Positions 34,426-45,935 of a DNA stretch of 64,000 nucleotides are shown in pieces. The translations under genes and the position numbers were made by a program. Below the pieces are notes generated by a model that saw nothing but the letters and a program-made list of their open reading frames with translations, was not told where the DNA came from and did not search any database. Source of the stretch: Eublepharis macularius (taxonomy: Eukaryota; Chordata; Lepidosauria; Squamata; Eublepharidae); NCBI RefSeq assembly GCF_028583425.1, contig NC_072790.1, forward strand, positions 159,768,397-159,832,396, read 5' to 3'. How positions within the stretch are numbered: position 1 is the first letter of the stretch; every line of letters starts with the position of its first letter.

Positions 34426-35481
34426 ATGCGTGAGGCTGAGGCTCTATTTCAATCCCACCCTAAAGCCCTGATAAAACGCTTCACAACTTGTTCTACCCAG
34501 TCTGACATGAAGGGTAAGCAAGAGCTAAGTACCAAGAAGAAGAACGCCAAAGCTGTTAAGAATTTACAAAGCTATTTTCCGACCTCACAGCTTGAAAACA
34601 CTGAAGGAGAGGTGGAGGGAGTGCGGGAAAAAATGGCGGCTGCCGAAAATGCTGCCGAGGCGCAAAAGTCACAAACCCTAGCCTATGACCCTGCGTTAAA
34701 AGATCTTGAAATGAGCTTCTCTGATCGAATGTCTCATTTAATGGAGCCATTATCTAAGCAAATTAGCGATCTTAAAATTGTAATGGACTCTGTTGCTCAG
34801 AAGACAGATCGGGCTTTAACCCAAAACGCAGCCCTGCAAGAAGATGTGCGCCTTCTCCAAACTGAGAACAGCCGAGTTCAAAACAAGATATTAGACATCG
34901 AAATTCATTTGCGGAGCTCTAATTTAAAATTTAGGGGGGTGGATGAGGCCCTCACAGCAGGCACGGACCTCTCTGATTTTTTGGCTGATTGGCTGACAAA
35001 AGAGCTTCAGATAGCAGACGAACCAGCCATCATGATATCAAAGGCATACAGGGTGGGGCCCAAAAACCCAGAAAAAAGAAGGGGACCTCGAGACATCGTA
35101 GCAGCCTTCTCTGACTGGAGAGCCAGGAAGAAGATCCTCGAGGCAGCTAGAATGCGGAGATTTTTAATGTGCCATGGAACGAGGATCAGTGTCTTCACAG
35201 ATCTCCCATCCGAAATCTTAGAGAGGAGAAGGCAGCTCAAGCAAATAACCGAGGGGCTGAGATCTGCTCAAATTGAATATGGCTGGTCTCGATATTCCAC
35301 GCTTCGGGTCAAGCTTAATGGCAAAATGCACTTCATCTCGACTCCCGACGAGGGACTCCGTCTCCTGCAAGACTTGGGCATAGAAGTAGCCATGGAGACG
35401 GAAGCAAGCTCCCACAAGAGAAAGCGAAGTTTACCGTTGTCACCTCAAAAAAACAGTAAAATCGCTGTCCGTGATACCTGA
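34426..35481 (+). CDS. L1 ORF1 protein (RNA-binding chaperone)
   Basis: One uninterrupted frame of 351 codons. The real start may be the second Met at 34507 (MKGKQELSTKKKNAK), giving 324 residues, near the usual L1 ORF1p size. Order of parts: basic N-terminus; a coiled coil (about residues 95-165, MSFSDRMSHLMEPLSKQISD onward); an RRM-like domain (SSNLKFRGVDEA, PRDIVAAFSDWRARKKILEA); and a C-terminal domain (TDLPSEILERRRQLKQI, then WSRYSTLRVKLNGK). This is the transposase_22 family layout. ORF1p trimerises, binds L1 RNA and aids target-primed reverse transcription. It appears intact. Confidence 0.88.
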   Translation: MREAEALFQSHPKALIKRFTTCSTQSDMKGKQELSTKKKNAKAVKNLQSYFPTSQLENTEGEVEGVREKMAAAENAAEAQKSQTLAYDPALKDLEMSFSDRMSHLMEPLSKQISDLKIVMDSVAQKTDRALTQNAALQEDVRLLQTENSRVQNKILDIEIHLRSSNLKFRGVDEALTAGTDLSDFLADWLTKELQIADEPAIMISKAYRVGPKNPEKRRGPRDIVAAFSDWRARKKILEAARMRRFLMCHGTRISVFTDLPSEILERRRQLKQITEGLRSAQIEYGWSRYSTLRVKLNGKMHFISTPDEGLRLLQDLGIEVAMETEASSHKRKRSLPLSPQKNSKIAVRDT

Positions 35482-36145
35482 TCTAATGGCTTGTAAAATC
35501 CATGTCCGGTACTGGTGTTTTAGAACGTTCAAAACTCATAGTAACTTTCTACCATTAAGGGGGCTTGGGGTGGGATTGAAAGGTTTGTCTTTTCTGTCAG
35601 CCCTTTTTACAGACAGTCCTTCTTAGTGTTTAGTTGCAGTAGCTTCAGTGGAGATTTTCCTCCCTGAGCTACTAAGGACTGTTTGGCACTGAGGATTCCT
35701 GTTAGACCTTTTAAGGGAAATTAAAATTTTGATTCTACTTAAAAATCTACTTTATATATACCCTTTCCAGGATCCAAAGGAATAGTTAATAATATAAGGT
35801 ATAGTGCTTGTTGTGCATAGTTAGGCTTAGGCACTTAGGGAGAAGTTAATAGCATAGGTGTATAAAGGGAAATCTCATTTAACTACTTCATATCTACTCT
35901 TTCTACAATAGGTGGTAGTTATTGTTCAGACGGTTCTGCTCCAAGGGTTATATAGTGCATTGTTTAGATTGTAAGAGTATATAGACTTGATCTGATTGCT
36001 TACAGTAATTCAGGAATAAATAAACTTGACTAGGAATAAATTTACTTAATCAATTCTTCATAAGCTAATAGTGAATTACAAAAAGAAAAAAACCTGCATA
36101 ATTGATATAAATAACAAATATATTAAATATATTAGAAAAAGCATT

Positions 36146-36181
<36 letters not shown>

Positions 36182-36743
36182 GTATATATATTCATTGATT
36201 CTAAGGTATTTTTAAATTCTGAAAAATAATTGATTATACAGCAATTAATTACTTAACTAATAAGAGTATATATACATTTATTACAATTTGAATAGGGGGA
36301 ATCTCACATTGATACAGCTAATTAATTGATTTAATTAAATTAATTTAAATTAATTTAGGCAACAGGGAGGTGGGGGGAGGGGGAACATATTCTGCTGAAG
36401 GAACATATTCTTTAATTTACCTATTCACAGTTTATCCTGTTATTTTTATCTTTCAAGTGGTAAGAGTGGATCCCCCTAGAGATTATTTCTTGCCACTGCA
36501 CTGTATTGGTTGACAGCCAGGGTGATCTTTTGCCAAACATTCGAGGTATAGCACAATATTTTAAAATTCATAGTGAATTCCGTTTGTTACTTATTGTGGT
36601 TGTGCTGCTTTATTGGAACTGATTAATTGCGGGCTGGTACCTATTTGTTGTAACCGTTTTAATAGTCTGATAGTACCTTCTCTCATATCAGGACGCTTAG
36701 ATTTTGTTTTAAAGGGCACCTCTAAATCTTTGAATAGTTTGAG
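35482..36743 (+). other. L1 inter-ORF spacer
   Basis: 1.26 kb, AT-rich, with an (AC)n(AT)n microsatellite at about 36146-36192 and no frame of note. Long for an L1 spacer; it could hide another insertion, but I see no boundaries. Confidence 0.55.
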
Positions 36744-38520
36744 ATGGCATCACAAGCGAGACTTCATATTGTCTCTCAAAACATGCAAGGGCTAAATAAT
36801 GTAGTGAAACGGAAGAGGGTCTTATCCAGGCTTGCAAAGCTCAATGTTGATGTTGCTTTGATCCAAGAAACTCATTTACATGCATCATACGAATCAGAAC
36901 TTAAGGCTCCATGGATACAAATGCAATTCCATGCGAAGGGTTCTTCAAAATCCCGTGGTGTAGCGATTCTGTTATCAAAAAGTATTCAGTTTACACATAA
37001 AGCCAGCTTAAAGGATCCTAGGGGGAGGTTTCTGTTTGTAAAGGGCCAGTTAAATGGTCTGTTAGTTACATTGGCTTCAATCTATGCACCTAATGCAAAA
37101 CAATTAGACTTTACGGAAGAAGTACTACAGAAATTGAAGGACATTCAGGAAGGCCCGGTGATAGCGGGCGGGGACTTGAATTGTATAGTAAATTGTAATA
37201 TGGACAGATCCTCTTTTAATCACAAGGATGCTAAATTCCAAAAGAAACCTAAACCCACCTCCCTTGACACGAAACTACTCACACTCTTTAACCAATTTCA
37301 CCTGGTAGACATTTGGAGGGAAAAGAACCCATTGGTCAGGGATATACCCCACGTGCCTCGCCAAGGGGTATATACCAGAATTGATTACATTCTTGTGTCC
37401 ACTGACCTTTTTGACAGGGTGTACCAGTCTAGGATAGGGAACATAGAATACTCTGACCATGCATGGGTTAACTGTATGTTATCGTTAACCTCAGAGCATA
37501 GTAAGGAAAGGCACTGGACGTTTAACAAAAATTTGTTACTTAATGAAAATACTGTGGTAGCAATTGAACAGTATATCAAACAATATCTTGAGGAAAACCA
37601 AGCAGGTCAGACTTCACCCCAAAAAATGTGGGATGCCCTTAAGGCTGTACTAAGGGGGCGATTGATTTCACTGTCAGCTTCATTAAATAGGACAAAAAGG
37701 CAACACAAGCAAGCCCTGCTTGATAAAATTAGTAACTTAGAACAATTGCACAAAAAAGACAGCAGCAAGAGAATTTATAAGCAACTGCTGCATGAACGTA
37801 AAGCACTGGAGTCTCTGGAGACTCATCAAATCCAGAAAAACCTCTTATATTTGAAACAAAAGTATTGGAGTCATTCCCCTAAGACTTTACGCTACCTTTC
37901 CTGGAAAGTAAAGGAGAAAAAGATTAATAGGCACGTTTGACTTATAAAAGACTCTACTGGCCAAACTTTTACTAGATCTAGTGACATATTGAAGGTGTTT
38001 AAAACATTCTATTCAAACTTATACTCCTCGACTAAACCAGAGGAAAAGAAAATCAGGGACTATTTGTCAAACCACAAAAATATTAAGAAATTGACGGAAA
38101 CACACAGGCGGTTAATGGACAACCTGGTTTCTAGTACGGAACTCTTTGACTCCATTAAACAGTTGAAAAGCAACAAGGCGTCGGGACCCGACGGGTACCC
38201 AGCTGAATTCTATAAGAAATTTGCTCCTGTGTTAATTCCACCTCTGTTATCGGCTTGTAATGGCATATTTGGTTCAGGTGCCCTTCCTAGAACCTAGTCA
38301 GAAGCGACAATAACACTGATTCCCAAAGAAGGAAAAGATCACTCTAATCCCGGCTCCTACAGACCGATATTGTTGCTGAATGTTGACTACAAAATTTTAA
38401 CTTCAATTTTAGCACTGAGAATGAATTCTTTTATTGGACACTATATATGTAAGGATCAGATTGGCTTCATTCCCAATAGGGATATATCAGAAAATATGTT
38501 CAAAGCTTTGAATATCCTGA
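36744..38520 (+). pseudogene. L1 ORF2, endonuclease and N-terminal RT
   Basis: The endonuclease is complete: LHIVSQNMQGLNN, LIQETHL, SIYAPN, VIAGGDLNCIVN, RIDYILVS and SDHAWV carry the Asn, Glu, Asp/Asn, Asp and His residues of the APE-type site. The RT begins with SNKASGPDGYPAEFYK, ITLIPKEGKDHSNPGSYRPI and QIGFIPNRDISENMFKALN. All stays in one frame but with two stop codons: TGA at 37938 after NRHV, which would fit CGA changed at a CpG, and TAG at 38295 after LPRT, where family members usually have Trp. At 38520 the text passes into the GC-rich block. Confidence 0.85.
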
Positions 38521-39316
38521 TGTCACGCCCCCTGGCGTCCCTGGGCCGCCACGGCGGGTCCTGACCCCCTGGTGGGGGCAGCGGCGGGTCCGTCACGGGG
38601 GCCCGTCGTGACTATCCGGCAGGTGTGCGGCTGTGGCGTGCCGGAGCCCCCCCCTTGTGGGCTCCCCCAGTGCCTCAGACTGGAGGCCCGGGCCTGGGCA
38701 AGCAAACTCTTAGGCCCGCGGCCTCCCCTCGCTGGTTGCCTCCTTCGCAGTAGGGACAGCCTCAGCGTACTTCCTCCTCGGCCAGGGTGTGGAGCCCACC
38801 TAAATACCTTCCCCTCTAGGGCCAGCTCCACCCTCTCTCCCCTGACCCCGCCCCCATGGCTAAACTTGCCACCTGGGCCAGGTGAGGCCACACCCTCCTA
38901 GCCCAGCTAATCCCTGGTGACTGGCTCCCTGGAGCTTGTTCCCACCCCCGGTGTCGCCCTGCTCCCGCCTTCCCCTTAACAGGCAGGCTAACCTGCCTCT
39001 CCGAATCTGTCTCAGCCCTTTCCAGCCTCCCTTGCCTGCTCCATCTCCCCGGTGGGCTCCGCCCCAGGGCCGGCTGTCTGCCTGGATGGGGGCGACCCTG
39101 CCGGGCCTGCACGGGCGTTTGCCCGGGCCGCAGCTTGCCTGGCCCCGCCAGTCCCACCCCTTCGCTCCCTGGGGGGGCCACGGGCTCTCCCCGCATGCCC
39201 TCCCCTTGCTTGTGCTGCCGCCGCCGCCGCGCCGCCTCTCCCGGCGCCAGGTACCGGCCACAAGGCCGCTGCGCCACCGCCTCCCCCAGCCTCCGGCTCC
39301 GTATCAGTGGGCTCAG
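38520..39316. other. GC-rich block replacing the L1 RT palm
   Basis: About 800 bp, CpG-rich, starting TGTCACGCCCCCTGG and ending near CCGGCTCCG. It has no target duplication and no coding motif. Against L1 consensus order roughly 180 residues are missing, including the FADD-type active site, so insertion came with deletion. The TGTCACGCC start resembles an LTR, but the far end is not diagnostic. Its frame fuses to ORF2 downstream (38936-40873). Confidence 0.6.
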
Positions 39317-40873
39317 TCCCACTTGCACTACTTAGGTATAAATATTCCGCAAAATCCTGTTCGGTTGCTTCAAATTAACCATCTGCAGAAAATGAAAGAC
39401 ATTAAAAGCACACTCCTTAAATGGAACAAACAGAACTTAACTTGGTACGAAAGGTACCACCTAGTAAAGTCATTAATCTTGCCAAAACTAGTCTTTCTCT
39501 TTAGAACTATTCCAATAGACATTCCTCAGAGCACCTTAAGTCAACGGCAAACAACTCTAAACCGGTTTTTATGGCAATATAAACGTCCTAGGATAGGCTT
39601 TAAAACCTTGCGCACTCGGCGCTCTAGTGGAGGCTTTAACTATCCAGATGTGGGGCTTTACTACGCAACAGCCAGGTTATCAGATGTGATTCAAATCCTA
39701 TATCATAAAGTACACTCTGATTGGATCGACATTCTGCATATATTTCATCAACCTAACACAATTCGTGAAACGTTTTGGTCCAATCACACTCATCGCCCCT
39801 CCTCAACAAGCCATAACATCTTTCTTACGGCACTCTTGAAGCACTGGGACAGACATAAAAATAAATTGCTTCCAGCGATATCTAGATTCTCAGTAATAAC
39901 ATCTCACGAAGGTCTACCTCTCCATCACAACATAACAGCCCTAAAAGCTTGGGATAGCTTCAGGGATGTCAGACTAATAGACATAGCATCTAAAGATGGC
40001 ATAATAGATAGAACAGAAATGAACCATAAAATGTGTAGGGAAGTACCATGGTTCTTCTATTTTCAGCTGAGCTACCTCCTGGGCGAACTAGAGATACGTA
40101 ATGTAATGACTAAACCGATGACTGAATTTGAAAGACTCCTGGACTCCCACTCATTCATTCGTAAGGGATTGCTATCCAAAATTTACAACATATTGTTGAG
40201 TTCCCAAACTAGGCAAAATGTGGCACTACAAGATAAATGGCAACATGATTGCGGGGTTACCATCTCACAATCAGAATGGGAACAGGTTTGGTCTTCTAAA
40301 CTGGTAAACTCCCCTGTTATCAATGTGAAATTGCAGACCTACAAGCTCATCCACAGATGGTACCTCACCCCCCAGAAATTGGCGAAAGTGTACCCAAAAA
40401 GATCCCCTCTTTGTTGGAAGAAATGTGGGAGTCCAGGGACATTCCTGCATTCCTGGTGGGAGTGTCAGTTCATTGCAGACTTTTGGCAGGCGGTCTTTCA
40501 TGAAATCTCTAAAATGACGGCCCATGTTATACCCTTGCGCCCTGAGCTGGTCTTTTTAGACCTCTGGAAAGACTCACTTGTACCCCAACAGCAGAAGGAT
40601 TTAATTCGAACATTACTGGCTGCTGCCAAAAATGCAATTGCAGTTAGATGGAAATCACACCTTCCTCCCAATCTTGACATTTGGTATAGAATGGTATGGG
40701 ATCAGCTTATAATGGAAAAGATATCTGAAAGAACTCAACTTCTTTTAAACCCTTCGAAACCCTCCAATTTCTTTGCGAAATGGTACCCTTTCCTAGACTT
40801 TCTAGCCAAGAATGACTGGTTGGTATCGAAATTGCCCTTTTATACAATCATAAATTCACAATCTGAGTTATAA
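39317..40873 (+). pseudogene. L1 ORF2, thumb and C-terminal part
   Basis: It resumes at YQWAQSHLHYLGINIPQNP and continues with WYERYHLVKSLILPKLVFLF, LNRFLWQYKRPRI and SGGFNYPDVGLYY. The C-terminal zinc-knuckle-like C-C-H-C is CWKKCGSPGTFLHSWWEC (near 40415-40465). The end is at 40873. Uninterrupted from the junction to the stop. It cannot work without the missing RT palm. Confidence 0.85.
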
Positions 40874-41117
40874 TTGTGCCTTATGTTATAATAGATTCAT
40901 TAGCTTGTCTCTCTCTTGCTTTGTGGGTGTTCAGTTTTCTTTATCATATAATCTCATATGCACTGTATGTTCATCTACAAGCGGTTGAATACTGAAAGTT
41001 GTTCCTGTGTTGCCTGAGAACCGTCATGTTTAATGTTGTATTGCTTTTATACTACCGATGTTGTTATTGTTGATTGTTATTAATAAAAATGTTATTTAAA
41101 AAAAATGAGGGGAGGGG

Positions 41118-41302
41118 AACCACAGTGTTCTCCTTCCACATTCTTCAGCTCCTTCCACTGTGAGAATACTTCCTAGTTCAGGGTCAAAGGGAAGCCTGGA
41201 CAGGAAGCCACTCTGTTTAATAAAGTCATGTTTTACTTTCTGTTGCTGGCAAGTGTTGGAGTCTCTCAATCCTAAGTATCTAAATGGCCAGCCAACAGCA
41301 CA
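41118..41302 (+). mobile_element. 3' part of an LTR, with primer-binding site (fossil)
   Basis: TGTTTAATAAAGTCATG and TGTTGGAGTCTCTCAATCC, ending in CAGCACA at 41302, are closely matched by the text ending near 45314. Immediately after comes GGTGCAGTAGTGGGATTTGA (41304), complementary to a tRNA 3' end, as expected of a primer-binding site. The left part was separated when the L1 inserted, or is missing. Ty3/gypsy or related. Confidence 0.6.
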
Positions 41303-41479
41303 CGGTGCAGTAGTGGGATTTGAACCCATGCCCCTGAAGAAACTGGAGCTACACAATAAAATGTTTTTCAAAACTTTCCATCACTTTGTCGTATTTCATT
41401 TAAATCCTCCTCACTCAGCCTGAATGACACAACCAAAACACTGGATGACCTCATATTTCAGCTGCAGATTTTTCAAATG

Positions 41480-42330
41480 AGGGTGATGTGTTATTCAATT
41501 GACATCACTCAAGCATGAGGGAAAGATCTAACTCTTGCTGATACTTTCTAGACAGCCGTGGGCAAAATGTGAGAATGGCATACTAGTACAAGAAGTTACA
41601 GATTATATTCAATCAATTGCTGCTTGCATTCTAGCATCTGACAGAAAGTTGCAAGAAATTTGGAGGAACCAAAAGGAAAATAGTACACTGCATAATGTTG
41701 CACAGTATAGTGAAGAGGGATGGCCTGAGAAACACAAATTGGATTGCACGTGCCATAAGATTTTGCAGATGAATCATCAGCTAACCAATTTAAGAAGAAT
41801 TATAGATGAGAGGAAAATGGCTGTTCATTCCAACTAATACGGACAAGAAGATTCCGTACCAAATCCACAGTGGACACTAGAGAATCACAAAATGTCAGGC
41901 ACAAGCAAGGGAATCAGTTTGGTGGCCAGGGATTTTAGCTAAAATAGTGAAAATGCAGTTAAAGAAGAATGCAGATCCATAGAAAGGGCTGACTGAATAC
42001 ACAGCTACCTGTCTCTCAAATGGATACAGCCCTGGAGAGTTGCTCATGGGCAGTCGTATTTGGAAAATTCTGCCAATGATCTTGCATCAGCTCCTCCCCC
42101 AGAAAGTAAACACCAAAGAACTGATTAAATGGGAAAGGCATACAGGAGACAAAAGAGGAATTATGACACATATTGTGGGGCTCCAGTGTGAGAAGACTTA
42201 AAGGCTGGTGAGGTTGTATGGGTTCATGATAAATGAATGTGGGGAACCTTCTCTGAGAAGGCACACATGGCACACTATTACTGGGTAGTATAATGTTTTG
42301 CACATAAACAAGTTTGTGTTTTATTTCTGT
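41480..42330 (+). mobile_element. Ty3/gypsy pol fossil (RNase H end to integrase)
   Basis: Matches the gypsy order: GKDLTLADTFSRQP (end of RNase H), then the RLQEI..NQ and GWPEKHKL linker, and later the integrase end with LLMG, KVNTKELI and YDT. Broken, several breaks, large internal loss upstream. Moderately old. Confidence 0.6.
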
Positions 42331-42935
42331 ATATAATGTATGGTTTTGAATATTGGTTACCTTGGGTTTAAATGCAGTCCTCAAGTAAAAAGGAAGGGGG
42401 GCTGGATGGGTGGAGTGTATTGTGGTTGGATGGGAGCTGTACCCTAGAGGCCGGAGTGAGCTGTAGTTTTTAATTAGAGCGATGGGAAAAAGTGTTCATT
42501 CTGTCAAGTTCAGTTACTCTGTGTGGAATTCTGAGAAATTCTGTTTAAGTTAGGCAAACTGTGTGCAGGCCTAGGTTCAGTCTGTGTGTATCTCAGGGTC
42601 AAGCTACAAGTGACGAATGACACTTGAACAGCAAGTGGATTGAGTGGAGCGCAAGTGAACAGGGAGAAATACACTTGCTGTTCAAGAGTCATTCTTCACT
42701 TGTAGCTTCGCCCTTAGAGAAAGGTTATTCTATCTAGGTCAGGCAAGCTGTGTGGAAAAGCCTGAGTGAATCTATGTCTTTGTGGATGAGATGAGAGTTT
42801 AGTCTGTTACTACTTAATAAAGTAGTTGAAAAAGAAGTCTTTGTGACTGGGTCTGTGAATATACCTTGTTACCAGAACTATTCTATTTGATTGGGGAATT
42901 AGCTTGCAGTCTGGATTTACTGCGGGTCTTAACCA
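42330..42935 (+). mobile_element. LTR-like segment following the gypsy pol (fossil)
   Basis: Contains GGCAAACTGTGTGCAGGCCT and GGCAAGCTGTGTGGAAAAGCCT motifs, as in solo LTR 2, then ACTTAATAAAGTAG and an end near GGGTCTTAACCA. The start is uncertain. A palindromic MITE is inserted in it. Confidence 0.45.
42595..42716. mobile_element. Palindromic MITE (~122 bp)
   Basis: AGGGTCAAGCTACAAGTGACG ... and the inverse of the right end, AGGGCGAAGCTACAAGTGAAG, match over about 43 bp through CTTGAACAGCAAGTG. The whole element can fold into one hairpin. No target duplication was resolved. Confidence 0.7.
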
Positions 42936-44330
42936 ATATATACCAGGGTCCCTCTCCAGACGCTCATGCAATAAAGAGGCAGACTAAATAACAATAAAAT
43001 GTGTATTTACGAATAATGTGGCGTATGCCTGAACTAGCACACGCATACAAGATTACACACAAGAGCTAGGAAAACAGAGTAGGAAAATAGAGACAGTTGC
43101 ATTAGTGGGGTAGCCCACTTGAGAGCGATGAAGCTGGGTATACTCACAATCCCGACGTGGAGCAAAGACATAGCAGCGAGATGAGATGGTCTAATGCCTG
43201 CACTAGATCCAATATAGAGTGACAGCAAGGAGTCTGGATAGGAATGGCACGTGCACCATGTGGCCTGGGAGGCCAGCTTAAATACCCCAGAACGTACCCT
43301 GGGGCTGGTGCATTTCCCAGTGGTTCTCATGGGTGAAACAAAGGTTTTAATGGCTCTACAACTACCCTAGATGGGCCACTTTAGAATCTGATTGTATTAT
43401 TGTGACACCTTGGGAAGAGGGGACAAAGGAGGAAGGGGGAGATCCGGGCGTGTTGAACGGATGTTCCAGAGAACTGGGCTTGTCCTGATGTCATCATCTC
43501 TGGAATGCGGAGGTTGCTTTGGGATGCATTCACTAAGTGCTTGGGATGGTCGGCACTTAGCTTCCACTCCGGGGCAGCTATTAAGATATGCAGAGCAAGG
43601 CGAGGTTTGCTTCTGCAGACGTGGTCTGCTCGCTTCTCCGAAATGGCTTCTCTCAGCAGGCTGCTCAGGCTGGTCTTCAGGCTGCCTGGGAACATGGCTG
43701 CCGGCTGGGCATGACTGGAGCTTGCTAGCAGGCTGCCCGGTAGCGAGGGCAAGCTTGGTGACCGGCCCACGGGAGGCTCCCGGCAGGAACTGACCAGGGG
43801 GGTGCCTGGCCTGGCTCGCTGAGGGCTTTCCCTGGCTGGCACCTTGCTGCTAACAGCGCGGCTTGGGCCCAGGCGAGGCAGGCTTCCATGGAGGCAGGAA
43901 ACAGCCGGTACAACACAGTCCATAGCAGAGATAGGAGACAGGCATAATCCGTGGTAGACCATGAACAGGCAGGAAACAGACACGTGTATTAAAGTGCACA
44001 CGTGCAATGCAGTCTCTGGTGTAGTTATGAAACAGCAACGCAGGAAACTGCTACAGTCCATTGCAGGCCTTAGAGCAGGAGAGGGGGGGGCTCCTTGGCA
44101 ACAACCTTTATGAGCATATATAACTATTTTGAAATCACCAAGCTTATAAACTATTCTGAAACCAATACATTTATTAATACTCTGCTACCATCAGGCATAT
44201 ATACTGATAAATAAATTCTATTTCCGGTTAAGCAAAATGCCTGATGCATCTGAAATATAGATCTCTTTTTACTTTACAGCCACCCCCATGTGCTGACCAT
44301 TCTATCATACTACCATTTATAAATAAACCT
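42936..44330. other. Unassigned repeat-like region
   Basis: AATAAA-type signals near both ends and a GC-richer middle (43400-43900) suggest an LTR element in minus orientation, but no terminal repeats or target duplication could be fixed. The long minus frame at 43381-44061 shows no family motif. Confidence 0.35.
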
Positions 44331-44339
44331 TTTTGTATG

Positions 44340-44520
44340 GGAGCACACAGTGCTGTCAAGTCAGAGCTGACTTAAGGTGAGCCCTGTTGGGGCTTTCAAG
44401 GCAAGAGACTAATAGAGGTGATTTGTTATCATCTGCCTCTGCATAGTGACTCTGGTCTTCCTTGGTGTTAACCCATCCAATTACTGAGGCCGACCCTGCT
44501 TAGTTCCCAAGATCTGATGA
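44340..44520 (-). mobile_element. 5S-rRNA-derived SINE
   Basis: On the minus strand the 5S internal promoter region reads GATTTCATCAGATCTTGGGA, ACTAAGCAGGGTCGGCCT and CAGTAATTGGATGGG. It is followed by TCTGCCTCTATTAGTCTCTTGCC and a BovB-like CAGCTCTGACTTGACAGCA 3' end. Copy two is at 56452-56640. Confidence 0.8.
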
Positions 44521-45110
44521 AATCCAGCTAGCCTGGGCTGCCTTTGGTGGCAGTGAAACCTTTTGGGAAACAGGAAGCCAGAGGGATAGCAGTATACAGG
44601 TCACACAAATAGGGCAAAATGCCACGGGTAGTATTAGCAGTAAGATCCAACCCCCAAACTGAAGGTGTTCTCAAAGTATAAGCATGGGTGAAGTACAGAA
44701 CACCTGAAGCTCTGTTTGTGTGGAGAAAAAAAAGTATTGGTTGTGACCAGGGCCTTCCTAACATAAAAGTTTAAGGAAACATTAGAAGGAGCTGTCATAA
44801 AGGTCCAAGGCAAGGTTAAAACAAAAAAAAAGTTACATGTAGTTATTCCAAAGGGGAAACTTAGGAGAAAATGTTTCTATCTGAAAACAGCTTACTGGAA
44901 AGAAGTATTCCAAGACATCTATAAGGAGATGGAAACAGTAGCAAGTAGATCATTGAGAACAAATGAAGTAGGAGGAAAAACTTCATCTATCCAGAGAGAC
45001 GAATCTTCGCCTTCATATTATAGAACAAAGAGTGGTCAGAAGGTTTGGCCACCACTGAGAATGGGTTTGTAAGACTAGAATAAAACTATTATTAGAATTT
45101 CATTACCAGT
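44521..45110. other. Unassigned sequence
   Basis: Possibly interior of the gypsy-type fossil, given the LTR-like text on both sides; no motif was recognised. Confidence 0.4.
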
Positions 45111-45119
45111 ACAAAAATA

Positions 45120-45314
45120 TTTTGAGGGGAGATGAGAGAACAGTTCCTGGGTCAGGGGTTAAAGAGAAGCCTAGACAGAAAGTACTTCTTGGGGTAACAA
45201 GAGGAAAAACCTAGCATGTAAGCCTGTCTGTTTAATAAAGTAGTATTCTTTCTGTTACTGGCAAATGTTGGAGTCTCTTGATCCCAAATGTCTAAAAGCC
45301 CAGTTAGCAACACA
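45120..45314 (+). mobile_element. LTR 3' part, partner of 41118-41302 (fossil)
   Basis: GTCTGTTTAATAAAGTAG, CTTTCTGTTACTGGCAA, TGTTGGAGTCTCTTGATCCC and GCAACACA match the LTR end at 41118-41302. With the pol piece between them this may be the other LTR of one element. Its own start was not found. Confidence 0.5.
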
Positions 45315-45847
45315 CCCACATTTGTTCAATAAACCCTCCTTGTCACTCTTTTCTTATCCATTGCATAGGATGGCCCACATCCTATGAAATGCCTCACATG
45401 CCTAACGATGACTGTGTCATGGTGAATATTTATGTCATTTACCAACACTCGCCACCTTTCTTCCTTGTTTCTGGAGAGGAGCAAACCCACTGTACTGTCT
45501 GGAATGTTGTTATAGGAAATAAAAAAATGAAAAATGGCATTTCCATCTGGCAATAAGTGGTAGATTTGTTTAGTATTACTTTAGTTATACAATGGCATCA
45601 ATGTTCATTTTCCTTTCCTGAAGTTTGTAAGCAAAAAAGGGGTGGGGGCTCAACTCTAAAAACACAATGTAAACCCTATATATCCAGTTATCCCTCAGTT
45701 CCTTCAACTACAGAACATCCAAGGCACATTCTTTTGGCAAATCTATAACCCCCTATCAGACAATGCTTAGGGCAGTCCTATTCATAGTAATCGAGACATC
45801 CTAAACCCAAAACACCAACCTGTAGTGAAGAAAGCTGATTAGAAAAA
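45315..45847. other. Unassigned sequence
   Basis: A 75-codon minus frame (45326-45553) has no recognisable family. Nothing else. Confidence 0.45.
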
Positions 45848-45935
45848 CAGCCAGATAAAATTGTCGAAGGCTTTCATGGCCGGAGAACGATGGTTGTTGT
45901 AGGTTTTCCGGGCTGTATTGCCATGGTCCTGGCAA

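Larger units (their letters stand above)
34396..41099 (+). mobile_element. L1-clade LINE, near full length, with internal replacement
   Basis: Flanked by an exact 18-bp duplication AAAAAATGAGGGGAGGGG (34378-34395, 41100-41117). It has a GGGCGTGGCG start, ORF1, a long spacer, ORF2 and a 3' UTR ending in TAATAAAAATGTTATTT and a short A run. A 0.8-kb GC-rich block (38520-39316) replaces the middle of the reverse transcriptase. Without it the length is about 5.9 kb plus the missing RT core. The ORFs have few lesions and the duplication is exact, so the insertion looks recent. Confidence 0.9.

Noticed and set aside
38936-40873. A 645-codon open frame
   Set aside because: Not a new gene: its first third is translated GC-rich filler and the rest is the C-terminal part of L1 ORF2.
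43381-44061. A 226-codon minus-strand frame
   Set aside because: No domain or motif recognised, Ser/Leu-rich, inside a repeat-like region; probably chance.
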